This document shows, in pieces, positions 28,887 to 36,622 of a DNA stretch of 37,200 nucleotides. Position 1 is the stretch's first letter; each line of letters opens with the position of its first letter. The translations under genes were made by a program, and so were the position numbers. Under the pieces are notes generated by a model. The model was not told the origin of the DNA. It was given only the letters and a program-made list of their open reading frames with translations, and searched no databases. Origin of the DNA: Arcobacter sp. (GTDB taxonomy: Bacteria > Campylobacterota > Campylobacteria > Campylobacterales > Arcobacteraceae). The stretch covers positions 1 through 37,200 of the forward strand of contig NYWO01000007.1 of assembly GCA_002685075.1 (NCBI GenBank). Reading direction: 5' to 3'.

Positions 28887-30505
28887 AATAAATGAAATTG
28901 GATTATTCCAAAAAGAAAAAAAAGACATTGTAAAATTTCATGATGAAATAAATTTTATTAGCGGTGAATCAAACACTGGGAAAAGCTCAATTGGATCGAT
29001 AATTAACTATTGCTTAGGTTCAAGCAAAAATATACCAGGAGCTAAAATAACAAATGAACCAGATATTTTTTTAATTAATTTAACTATTGATACTCATAAT
29101 ATTTTAATAGCTAGAAATAAATTTAATGCTACAAAGTTGAAAGGTGAAAAATATATTTTTTTAAAAAAAGTTAACAGTGAATTTTCATTATATAATATAG
29201 ATATTTCATTTTTTAATGATAATGAATCAGATTACTTTACTATTGATGATTTTAAAGAATTAGAAATTCCTAAATACTTTTCTTCATTTCCTATAAAAAC
29301 CAGACTTGATGGCAAAGAAAAGGTTAGACCTACCGTAAGAAATATGCCACCATTTATATTTCAAACACAAGGTTTAATAACAAATGGAAGTCAATTGTTT
29401 TATCAAATGGCAGGAGTAAAAGCGAGAGGAATTAAAAGAGATAGAAAAACTTGAAAATAAAATTAGTCAACAGAGTAGATTAGTTGAAAATCTAAAAATT
29501 GAATACTCAAATATAAAAAATCAAATGCAGCACATAGATACTGCTAATTTAAAATTACAAGTTAAGCAAGATATATATTATTCAAAACATTGTCCTACTT
29601 GTAATTCGGAGATTGAAAAAGAGATAGAAGTTTTTGAAATAGCAAAACAAAAAATATTAAGTGAAAAGACTTTTTTATACAATGTGAATCGGGATATTTT
29701 AGAAGAAAAAACGCAAACTATAAAAGAAAAACTAGATACCGAAAAAGTATCATTACAAGTATTAAATAAAGAACTCATTGAGTTAAAGCATGATTCAAAA
29801 GAAGCAATAACGATTAAGAAAAAAGAACAATTACTTTATGAAATAAAAGGAATGATTAAAAAAAATATTCAAACGATAATTGAGTATGAAGATAAATCAT
29901 TAAATGATTTGCAAATAGAAGCTTTACAACAAGAATTAGAAGCACTAGAAAAGGAACTAATTAAAATAGACATCAAAAAGAAAAAACAAGAAGCAGAATT
30001 ACACATAGGAACTTATGCTACAGAAATGCTAAAAACATTACCTTTTGATAATAATGACTATGGTAACCCAAATTTAAAATTTGATATAAAAGATGTGACG
30101 GCTTATCAACAAGCTACTAATAATATATTTTATTTATCAGATATTGGTAGTGCTGAAAATCATTTATCTTTTCATTTATCAGTGTTTCTAGGACTTCATA
30201 AATATATATTGGAACATGAGAACTCAATATTACCATCTTTGATATTTTTAGATCAACCAAGTCAGGTCTATTTTCCTAAAGAAGAAGATTTTAAAAATGG
30301 AACTGGTGATATTAAGAAAGTTGAAGATATGTATAAATCTATTATTAAATTTATTGAGGATGCAAATAAAACTTCAATGTTTAGTAAAATTCAGATTATT
30401 ATAGTTGACCATTTTTATAGTAAAGATGAATGGTATCAAAAATATTTAGTAGAACCCCGATGGGAAAAGAATAAAGAATTAGGATTAATAAAGGAGATAA
30501 AATGA
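28876..30505 (+). pseudogene. DUF3732-type ABC-3C ATPase, frameshifted
   Basis: An SbcC/Rad50-like ATPase split over two frames. The first part (28876-29454, frame +1) has Walker A SGESNTGKSS (G30-K36-S37). From about 29420 the second frame carries a coiled coil (KREELKEIEKLENKIS), a zinc-hook-like CPTC, a signature-like GSAENHLSFH and Walker B LPSLIFLDQPSQVYFP, the family hallmarks. Frame +1 ends KARGIKRDRKT* at 29454; frame +2 has a stop at 29417-29419, so the shift lies around 29403-29430. Joined, it would be about 540 residues; I recall ~600-660 for the family, so a short deletion there is possible. Alternatives are sequence error or a simple indel. If real, the ABC-3C module is non-functional. 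No classic slippery site is visible. Confidence 0.75.
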
Positions 30506-30611
30506 TCAACAATCAATTAAGTACCTTACCTTTATCACAAGAAAAACCGCATCAAAATATCTTAATGAACTTGAAAATATAAAGAAATTTACCATAGAAA
30601 AAAGGAAATAA
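30502..30611 (+). pseudogene. Probable fic-gene remnant (internal deletion)
   Basis: The ATG at 30502 overlaps the ATPase stop and has AAGGAG upstream. It starts MINNQLSTLPLSQEK, similar to the head of many Fic proteins (INNQLPxLPPxxE type). From 30543, in another frame, the sequence reads KTASKYLNELENIKKFTIEKRK* and resembles the winged-helix tail of Fic proteins (TASKYLxELExxG). So the two ends seem joined by a deletion that removed the Fic core. The match rests on memory of the family and on short stretches, so it is tentative. Its stop ends four bases before the hsdM start codon. Confidence 0.4.
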
Positions 30612-30614
30612 AAC

Positions 30615-32099
30615 TTGGAATCAAAAATAAATAGAATAACAAATATATTAAGAACAGATGATGGAATTAGTGGTGCAATGCACTATACAGAACAAATTTC
30701 TTGGGTTTTATTTTTAAAATTTTTAAATGATTTAGAGGATACAAAAGCAGAAGATGCTGAGCTTGATGGTGAAGTTTATAACTTTATTTTAGATGAAAAA
30801 TATAGATGGAACTCTTGGGCTTGTCCTAAAACAAATGGAAAATTAGATTTAATCAATGCCAAAAGTGGAGATGATTTACTTGATTTTGTAAATAAAGAAC
30901 TTTTCCCTTATTTAAAAGACTTCAAATCAATCAATGAAGATGTAAAGTCTATCAAATATAAGATAGGTGCAATCTTTGAATTTTTGGATAATAGAATTGC
31001 CAATGGGCATACTTTAAGAGAAGTATTAGACCTTATTGATGAAATGGATTTCCATAATCAAGCTGATTTATTTCAGTTATCAATTATTTATGAAAAACTT
31101 TTAAAAGATATGGGAAGTGATGGTGGAAATAGTGGTGAGTTTTATACTCCAAGACCTGTTATTAAAACTATTGTTGATGTTGTAAACCCTAATATTGGTC
31201 AAACTATTTATGACCCTGCTGTTGGTTCTTGTGGTTTTTTGATTGAAGCATATAATCATATAAGATATAAAAATGTAGAAAAAAATATTCAAAGAGAACT
31301 ATCAACAGAAGAACTAAACTTTTTAAGCCTCGATACATTTTTTGGAAATGAAAAAACACCACTATCTTATGTAATGGGTGTAATGAATATGATTTTACAC
31401 TCTATCGAATCACCAAACATAGCTAAAAAGAATACACTAACAACTGATATTCGGGGATTAGAAGAAAAAGATAGATATGATTGTATTTTAGCAAATCCTC
31501 CTTTTGGTGGAAAAGAAAAAGAACAAATACAACAAAACTTTCCTATTAAATCAAATGCTACAGAGTTACTATTTTTACAACATATGATGAATCATTTAAA
31601 ACTAAATGGTAAATGTGGTGTAGTTATTCCTGAAGGTGTTTTATTTCAAACAAATAAAGCTTTTCAAACTGTTAAAAAAGAGTTATTAGAACGGTTTAAT
31701 GTTCATACAATTCTTAGCCTTCCTAGTGGGGTGTTTTTGCCTTATAGTGGAGTAAAAACAAATGTTGTATTTTTTGATAGAAATGGAAGTACATCAGATA
31801 TATTTTATTATGAAGTAAATCCACCATATAAACTTACAAAAAATAAACCAATTCAATACGAACACTTTAAAGAGTTTTTAGAAACTTGGGAAGATAGAAA
31901 GCTTACAGATAACTCTTGGATTATAAATGTTAATGATATTAAAAATTTTGATATATCTGCAAAAAACCCAAATAATATTGAAGTAATAGAACATAAGTCT
32001 CCGATAGAACTAGTAGAAAATATCAAAGATAATAATAATGAAATTAATAGTTTAATGGATGAGATTGAAGCAATTTTGATTGGGAAAAATATAGAGTAG
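30615..32099 (+). CDS. hsdM: Type I modification methyltransferase HsdM
   Basis: A 494-residue N6-adenine methyltransferase that, with HsdS, methylates the recognition site and forms part of the restriction complex. The N-terminal helical domain is typical (INRITNILRTDDGISG...YTEQISWVLFLKFLNDLED). SAM-binding motif I is YDPAVGSCGFLIEAY from D200, and the catalytic motif IV is NPPF at 294-297. SCGF replaces the commoner SGGF or TGGF, still compatible with SAM binding. The TTG start is used with AAAGGA about nine bases upstream, because the next in-frame Met would remove part of the helical domain. A 37-base hairpin and then the HEPN gene follow before hsdS. Confidence 0.95.
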   Translation: MESKINRITNILRTDDGISGAMHYTEQISWVLFLKFLNDLEDTKAEDAELDGEVYNFILDEKYRWNSWACPKTNGKLDLINAKSGDDLLDFVNKELFPYLKDFKSINEDVKSIKYKIGAIFEFLDNRIANGHTLREVLDLIDEMDFHNQADLFQLSIIYEKLLKDMGSDGGNSGEFYTPRPVIKTIVDVVNPNIGQTIYDPAVGSCGFLIEAYNHIRYKNVEKNIQRELSTEELNFLSLDTFFGNEKTPLSYVMGVMNMILHSIESPNIAKKNTLTTDIRGLEEKDRYDCILANPPFGGKEKEQIQQNFPIKSNATELLFLQHMMNHLKLNGKCGVVIPEGVLFQTNKAFQTVKKELLERFNVHTILSLPSGVFLPYSGVKTNVVFFDRNGSTSDIFYYEVNPPYKLTKNKPIQYEHFKEFLETWEDRKLTDNSWIINVNDIKNFDISAKNPNNIEVIEHKSPIELVENIKDNNNEINSLMDEIEAILIGKNIE

Positions 32100-32106
32100 C
32101 TCTGAA

Positions 32107-32143
32107 CCCTCAGCTATATATCTAGTATATAGGCTTACGAGGG
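32107..32143 (+). other. Long hairpin between hsdM and abi gene
   Basis: CCCTC at 32107-32111 pairs with GAGGG at 32139-32143, and an inner TATATA/TATATA stem with AGC/GGCT pairing encloses a TCTAG loop. No T-run follows, so it is not a standard terminator; it may set the amount of transcript or protect its end. Confidence 0.5.
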
Positions 32144-32185
32144 AATTTCTGCTAGGATTATAACAAAAATAAATAAAGAAGTCAA

Positions 32186-32773
32186 ATGAGAGAAGAGTTA
32201 AAAACTAAGTATATAACCAATAAAAGATTTGAGATATACAGTGATTTAAATACATATAACAACAATTTAAAAAAGTCAAAAAGTCTGTATATTCCACTCT
32301 CTATTTTAGAAGTGAGTCTTAGAAATAGTATTAATAGTTTATTTGAAAGACTTTATAGTAGAGGTTGGTTAGTTAATGAAGCAAGTTTTTTAAAATATAA
32401 AGAATTAAAAAAAATCACAATAGCAAAATCTAAAATATCAGAAAATAGTGAAGCTATATCAAAAGATAAACTTGTATCTGAATTGACATTTGGATTTTGG
32501 ACTGCTCTTTTTCAATCTTCTTATGATGATAAAATGAGGTTTACGAATTTAAAGCAAATTTTTCCTAATCTTCCATCGAAAGATGAACTTTTAGTAAATA
32601 GACAAATATTATCAACAAAATTAAATCATATTAGAAAATTTAGGAATAGAGTCTTTCATCATGAAAATATTATAAAGGATGAATTTGAAAATATAGAAGA
32701 TAATATTTATGAGATATTAGAATTTTTTGATACAGAATTGGTGCAATATGCAAAGGATTTAAATAATGAGTGA
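32186..32773 (+). CDS. Abi-family protein with HEPN RNase motif
   Basis: A 195-residue protein of the Abi (Abi_2/AbiF-like) group. The C-terminal IRKFRNRVFHHENI contains R153-N-R-V-F-H158, the Rx4-6H motif of HEPN ribonucleases, and the N-terminus LYIPLSILEVSLRNSIN matches the conserved helix of the family. Such proteins are thought to cleave RNA and stop growth during phage infection. It sits between hsdM and hsdS; its 3' end overlaps the hsdS start by eight bases, so it is part of the restriction operon. No antitoxin gene is apparent next to it, so the restriction subunits might hold it in check. That is an inference by analogy with PrrC inside a type I locus. Confidence 0.78.
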   Translation: MREELKTKYITNKRFEIYSDLNTYNNNLKKSKSLYIPLSILEVSLRNSINSLFERLYSRGWLVNEASFLKYKELKKITIAKSKISENSEAISKDKLVSELTFGFWTALFQSSYDDKMRFTNLKQIFPNLPSKDELLVNRQILSTKLNHIRKFRNRVFHHENIIKDEFENIEDNIYEILEFFDTELVQYAKDLNNE

Positions 32774-33911
32774 TTTATATGATGTACCTGATGGATGGGA
32801 ATGGAAAACTATAAATGAGGTCTGTACAAAAGTTACTGATGGAGCTCATAAGTCGCCAAAAACCATTGATATTGGAAAACCATACATTACAGTTAGAGAT
32901 GTTAATAATGATGGAATAATTAATTTTAATGATTGTAAATTTATATCTGATGAAGATTTTGATTTATTAGTAAAAGGTAATTGCAAACCTAACAATGGAG
33001 ATGTCCTTTTTTCTAAAGATGGTACAGTTGGAAAAGTAGCATTAGTTAATTATGATATAGAATTTGTTGTATTATCATCTTTAGCAATATTAAAACCATC
33101 TGAAAATATATTATCAAATTATTTGAAGAATTATTTGTTGAGTCCATATTTTTTAGACAAAGCTATTAAAAGTAAAACGGGTGCAGCAATAAAAAGAGTT
33201 GTTCTAAAAACAATCAAAGAATTAAATATTCCACTTCCTACACTTTCAGAACAAAAAAGAATCGTATCAAAATTAGATAATCTTTTTGAAAAAATAGATA
33301 AATCAATTGAATTACATCAAAAAAATATGGATGAAGCTGATTTATTTATGGGGAGTGTTTTGAATGAAATATTTGTAGAATTAGAAGAAAAATTTGATAA
33401 AAAACTTTGGAAAGATATCCTAACAATAAAAAATGGTAAACATTATAAAGATGTATTAGATGAAAATGGAATATATCCAATATATGGTAGTGGAGGAGTT
33501 ATAAACTATGCAAATGATTATATTTGTAATGAAAACTCTGTAATTATTGGTAGAAAAGGGACAATAAATAGTCCATTATTCGTAAAAGAAAAATTTTGGA
33601 ATATAGATACTGCATTTGGTTTAGAAGCTAACATAGATAAGTTATTACCTATGTTTCTATTTTACTTTTCAATAAGGTTTAATTTTTTAGATTTAAATAA
33701 GTCAACTACATTACCATCTTTAGCAAAATCGAACTTACTTCAAATTGAAATGGTATTACCACCATTGCAAATTCAACAAAAAATAGTTAAGTATTTAGAT
33801 GAAGTTTCAGAAAAAATAGAAAAAGTTAAATCAATTCAAAAAGAAAAAATGGATAACCTAAAAGCATTAAAAGCTTCTATCCTAGACAAAGCATTTAGAG
33901 GTGAATTGTAG
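32766..33911 (+). CDS. hsdS: Type I specificity subunit HsdS
   Basis: A 381-residue DNA-recognition subunit with two target-recognition domains. The first runs from PDGWEWKTINEVCTKVTDGAH to about residue 160 (IPLPTLSEQKRIVSKLDNLFEKID being the conserved helix after it), the second from about 215 (WKDILTIKNGKHYKDV...PIYGSGGVINYANDY) to 345, with a second conserved helix at QQKIVKYLDEVSEKIEKV. The protein ends in LDKAFRGEL, the common type I S-subunit ending, so it is full length. The recognition sequence cannot be inferred. The ATG lies inside the 3' end of the abi gene. Confidence 0.95.
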   Translation: MSDLYDVPDGWEWKTINEVCTKVTDGAHKSPKTIDIGKPYITVRDVNNDGIINFNDCKFISDEDFDLLVKGNCKPNNGDVLFSKDGTVGKVALVNYDIEFVVLSSLAILKPSENILSNYLKNYLLSPYFLDKAIKSKTGAAIKRVVLKTIKELNIPLPTLSEQKRIVSKLDNLFEKIDKSIELHQKNMDEADLFMGSVLNEIFVELEEKFDKKLWKDILTIKNGKHYKDVLDENGIYPIYGSGGVINYANDYICNENSVIIGRKGTINSPLFVKEKFWNIDTAFGLEANIDKLLPMFLFYFSIRFNFLDLNKSTTLPSLAKSNLLQIEMVLPPLQIQQKIVKYLDEVSEKIEKVKSIQKEKMDNLKALKASILDKAFRGEL

Positions 33912-33997
33912 TGTTTAATAAAATACACTACAAAGATTTAAATGCTAAAGCAAAAGAGATGTATTATCAATTAAAAAGTATTATTTGTTTAACTTAA
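33911..33997 (+). pseudogene. Short open frame after hsdS, possible gene remnant
   Basis: A GTG overlapping the hsdS stop opens 28 codons: MFNKIHYKDLNAKAKEMYYQ... then stop. The pattern is similar to the N-terminus of proteins of the KxxxLNxKxKExY type found next to restriction genes, which suggests a truncated gene start. It may equally be a translated leader of no function. Confidence 0.3.
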
Positions 33998-34001
33998 AAT
34001 T

Positions 34002-34018
34002 ATGCAACTAAGTTGCAT
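34002..34018. promoter_or_regulatory. Operator-like palindrome upstream of DUF1826 gene (distal)
   Basis: ATGCAACTAAGTTGCAT is a perfect palindrome with a single central A. A second copy of the core TGCAAC/GTTGCA is at 34051-34066. Confidence 0.6.
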
Positions 34019-34039
34019 TTAAACTACTTATATTATAAT
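34013..34039 (+). promoter_or_regulatory. Probable promoter of DUF1826 gene
   Basis: TTGCAT at 34013-34018 and TATAAT at 34034-34039 are 15 bases apart. The -35-like hexamer lies inside the distal palindrome and the proximal palindrome lies just after the -10, so a bound repressor would block both. Confidence 0.5.
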
Positions 34040-34050
34040 TACAAAGCTAA

Positions 34051-34066
34051 ATGCAACAAAGTTGCA
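34051..34066. promoter_or_regulatory. Operator-like palindrome upstream of DUF1826 gene (proximal)
   Basis: ATGCAACAAAGTTGCA, with TGCAAC and GTTGCA arms around AAA, lies between the -10 box and the start codon. It starts 49 bases after the distal copy, not quite five helical turns. Confidence 0.6.
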
Positions 34067-34102
34067 AAAAAGAAAAATAATTTGCATTAAAAGGAAAAAA
34101 TA

Positions 34103-34795
34103 ATGCTAAATGAAAAGAATTTCAATCTTGCTGGTCAATGCAGTCCCAAGCCTTTTGAGACAATGCCTAAATCCTATCGACATAGGGCGCAGGATAATCA
34201 TCCAACGGTTTTTAGTGATATCTATAAACCAGAAATCAATATAGCTATTTGGCAACGTAAGTTACCTGCTACTTTGCAAAATTCAGTAAAAACATTTTTA
34301 GAATTGAATCCTACATTTCAAGCAAAAATGATTTTAACGCCGCAAGAGGCGTTTTCACGTGTTAGCGAATCTTTTAATAACAATATGTCTGAAGTCAGCG
34401 AAGATATAGCTGAACTTGTGGATATGTTTTGTTATTTATTTGAACTTAAACAAACTGCCATGCGCTTGCAAGTTTTAGATGGAGCAATGTGCCCTAAGTT
34501 TCATGTTGATAGAGTGCCTTGCCGTCTTGTGACAACTTATCAGAGTCTAGCCTCAGAATGGTTGCCACATGAGGTACTTGATTATACAAAATTAGGATGG
34601 GGTAGTAACGGGTTGCCTGACAGTGAATCGGGCCTTTACCAAAGAGAAAGTGACATTCAACAACTGGGTTGTGGAGATGTTGCATTGTTCAAAGGTACGC
34701 TTTGGGAAGGTAACGAAAATGCGGGCTTAGTCCATCGTTCACCAATAGTACCAGCTAATGAAAAGCGTTTGGTATTAACTTTGGATTTTAATTGA
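34103..34795 (+). CDS. DUF1826-family protein
   Basis: A 230-residue protein of the DUF1826 family. Recognisable stretches are INIAIWQRKLP, MCPKFHVDRVPCRLVTTYQ, SEWLPHEVLDYT, GCGDVALFKGTLWEG and NAGLVHRSP...KRLVLTLDF. In gammaproteobacteria members of this family are often encoded close to zinc-related COG0523 GTPases and are thought to belong to the zinc-starvation response; its biochemical role is not known. The gene's base composition and codons (GCG, CGT, GGG and CGC runs) are clearly richer in G+C than the neighbours, a sign of transfer. It stands alone; the paired palindromes upstream suggest tight repression. An AAAAGGA ribosome binding site precedes the ATG. Confidence 0.85.
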   Translation: MLNEKNFNLAGQCSPKPFETMPKSYRHRAQDNHPTVFSDIYKPEINIAIWQRKLPATLQNSVKTFLELNPTFQAKMILTPQEAFSRVSESFNNNMSEVSEDIAELVDMFCYLFELKQTAMRLQVLDGAMCPKFHVDRVPCRLVTTYQSLASEWLPHEVLDYTKLGWGSNGLPDSESGLYQRESDIQQLGCGDVALFKGTLWEGNENAGLVHRSPIVPANEKRLVLTLDFN

Positions 34796-34847
34796 TAAGT
34801 AGTTAAATGTTGTGGCTTGTCTTACGAAGCTAATGATCACATGCACT

Positions 34848-34884
34848 TGGAATATGAAGTACTAATATTAGTTTTCATATTCCA
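34848..34884. terminator. Long hairpin between convergent DUF1826 and ycaO genes
   Basis: TGGAATATGAA pairs with TTCATATTCCA, and the inner ACTAAT with ATTAGT, in a nearly perfect 37-base hairpin. It sits between the 3' ends of two converging genes and probably stops transcription from both, though no clear T-run is present. Confidence 0.5.
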
Positions 34885-34907
34885 CAAAATGTTCAAAAAA
34901 TAAAAAA

Positions 34908-36521
34908 TCATAAAGATTTTTTAATCGCCAATCTATCATATAAATCAAGAATATTTAAATAATCTTGATGATAAGTTACATTTATAAACTCACAATCACC
35001 ATTAAATATTTGCGTTGCAAGTTCTACTTTTTCTTTTGTAAAGATATTGTTTAAAGCAGTCTCATAATCTTCCCAAGAAACTTCATCTATATACATTCTT
35101 GTTAATTGTGCTAAGGCAAAAGCTAAAGGTTTATTTGACATTTCAAAGTATTCTATTGCTTCTTCATAGTTTCCAAGCATTAAATGTAATTGCGCTTTAA
35201 AATCACAGATTGTAAAATTTTCTTTAAAAATTACACCAATGTATTTTTCAATATTTAGATTATTGTCAAAGGCTTCTATTTCATTTAAAATATCTTCAGG
35301 ATCGTACTCTTTGAAATTTAAAACCATATTTCTAATCATTTTTCCAGCATTTGTATTGTTATAAATCATATCTTCTAAAGGATATACTTCTGAAACACTT
35401 GGCACTATAATCTGACAAGAATAGAATCCTAGATAATCATACTCTCTTATATAAATATCTTTTTTCATTGTTTTTGTAATATTAACTAGGTAGTCATACT
35501 CTTCATCAGTATTTGTCCCATTATATGGCCAAGGAGTATATTCAAATGTTTTTTTAGCAGATAAAAATTCAAAACCGATTTTTCCATTTGAATCAATAAA
35601 ATGAGATTCTATATTTGAATTTGTTTGGATTAATTCTTTATCAAAAGTTGGTTTTTCAAAACCATCTAAATCACTTAAATCTCTACCTTGCATAAGCTCA
35701 GTCATTGTTCTTTGAAGTGAAACTTCTAAAATAGGATGAGCTCCAAAAGATACAAATAAAGTAGATGTTTTTGGATTGATTAGTGAGATTGCAGTTACAG
35801 GAAATTTACCTTCAAAAGAACAATCTAATACTTCAATTATATAACCTAAATCTTCTAAGGCTCTAATATCTTCATTTAATTTTGTAAAGTTTTTTAAAGC
35901 ATCTTTGGGAAAAGTAGGAAGAGAATAACCTTCTTTAATAATAGCAATTTTTACATATCTTTCAAAAATCTCACTTAAAGATTGTACTTGAGCTTCTTTT
36001 GGAGTATTTCCAGTTGCAAGTCCATTACTCACATAAAGATTATGTGTTAAGTTTACTGGTAAATATGCTTTTTTATTTGTGCTTAAATTTACAAAAGGTA
36101 ACGATACAATTTTATCAAAATAGTTACTATGATAGTCAACAAAATCTTTTGCTTCAAAAGCATTATCTTTATTATAAAATTTAGCTAAATCTTTATCTAA
36201 ATATTCTTCATCAAATGAAAACAGTTTTTCATCAGGATATGCAACTCTGTTTGGAATGTAAAATTCTATAAAGAAATTATTTGTTTGTAATCTTTCGATA
36301 TATTCACCAAGGGCACTAACCGTACTAGCTTCTACGCAAGTACCTTTTCCATTTGAGTATAAATGTTTTGGTGCGTCATTTGAGCTTAAGTTTACGGAAA
36401 AACAGTTTTTTAAAGGATGTTTTGTTTTTGCAAAAGTAACTTCTGAACCAACACTTTTTAACGTTTTTGTCATTTTTCCTAATGAATCTTCTAATGAAGA
36501 GTTTTTTGATAATATTTTCAT
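34908..36521 (-). CDS. ycaO: YcaO-domain protein (E. coli YcaO-like)
   Basis: A 537-residue protein of the YcaO ATP-dependent cyclodehydratase superfamily. The E. coli YcaO type is associated with RimO-dependent methylthiolation of ribosomal protein S12. The signatures are SNGKGTCVEASTVSALGEYIERL near the N-terminus, LATGNTPKEAQVQSLSEIFERYV in the middle and TMTELMQGRDLSDL, which carry the ATP/Mg-binding Glu residues. The C-terminal ~100 residues are helical, as in E. coli YcaO. I use the ATG at 36521, though an in-frame TTG two codons upstream is equally possible; neither has a strong ribosome binding site. A TATACT -10 lies at 36549-36544 on the minus strand. No peptide or azoline-biosynthesis partner is next to it, so a housekeeping role is more likely. 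Confidence 0.88.
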   Translation of the reverse strand: MKILSKNSSLEDSLGKMTKTLKSVGSEVTFAKTKHPLKNCFSVNLSSNDAPKHLYSNGKGTCVEASTVSALGEYIERLQTNNFFIEFYIPNRVAYPDEKLFSFDEEYLDKDLAKFYNKDNAFEAKDFVDYHSNYFDKIVSLPFVNLSTNKKAYLPVNLTHNLYVSNGLATGNTPKEAQVQSLSEIFERYVKIAIIKEGYSLPTFPKDALKNFTKLNEDIRALEDLGYIIEVLDCSFEGKFPVTAISLINPKTSTLFVSFGAHPILEVSLQRTMTELMQGRDLSDLDGFEKPTFDKELIQTNSNIESHFIDSNGKIGFEFLSAKKTFEYTPWPYNGTNTDEEYDYLVNITKTMKKDIYIREYDYLGFYSCQIIVPSVSEVYPLEDMIYNNTNAGKMIRNMVLNFKEYDPEDILNEIEAFDNNLNIEKYIGVIFKENFTICDFKAQLHLMLGNYEEAIEYFEMSNKPLAFALAQLTRMYIDEVSWEDYETALNNIFTKEKVELATQIFNGDCEFINVTYHQDYLNILDLYDRLAIKKSL

Positions 36522-36622
36522 GTTCAACTTTATATTTTTTGCGAGTATAACTGAATAAAATGGTTGTATTAATTAAACATAATTACTGTGGACAAAAATT
36601 ATCATTTTAGATAGAATTGCAC

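Noticed and set aside
28876-30505. Programmed frameshift in the ABC-3C ATPase.
   Set aside because: No slippery heptamer or stimulatory structure is visible near 29403-29430, so damage or sequence error is simpler.
30615-32099. HsdM inactive because motif I reads GSCGF instead of GSGGF.
   Set aside because: The substitution of one Gly by Cys is compatible with the SAM loop and all other motifs, including NPPF, are intact.
13250-34102. Prophage carrying the defence genes.
   Set aside because: No integrase, terminase, capsid or tail genes and no attachment-site repeats are seen.
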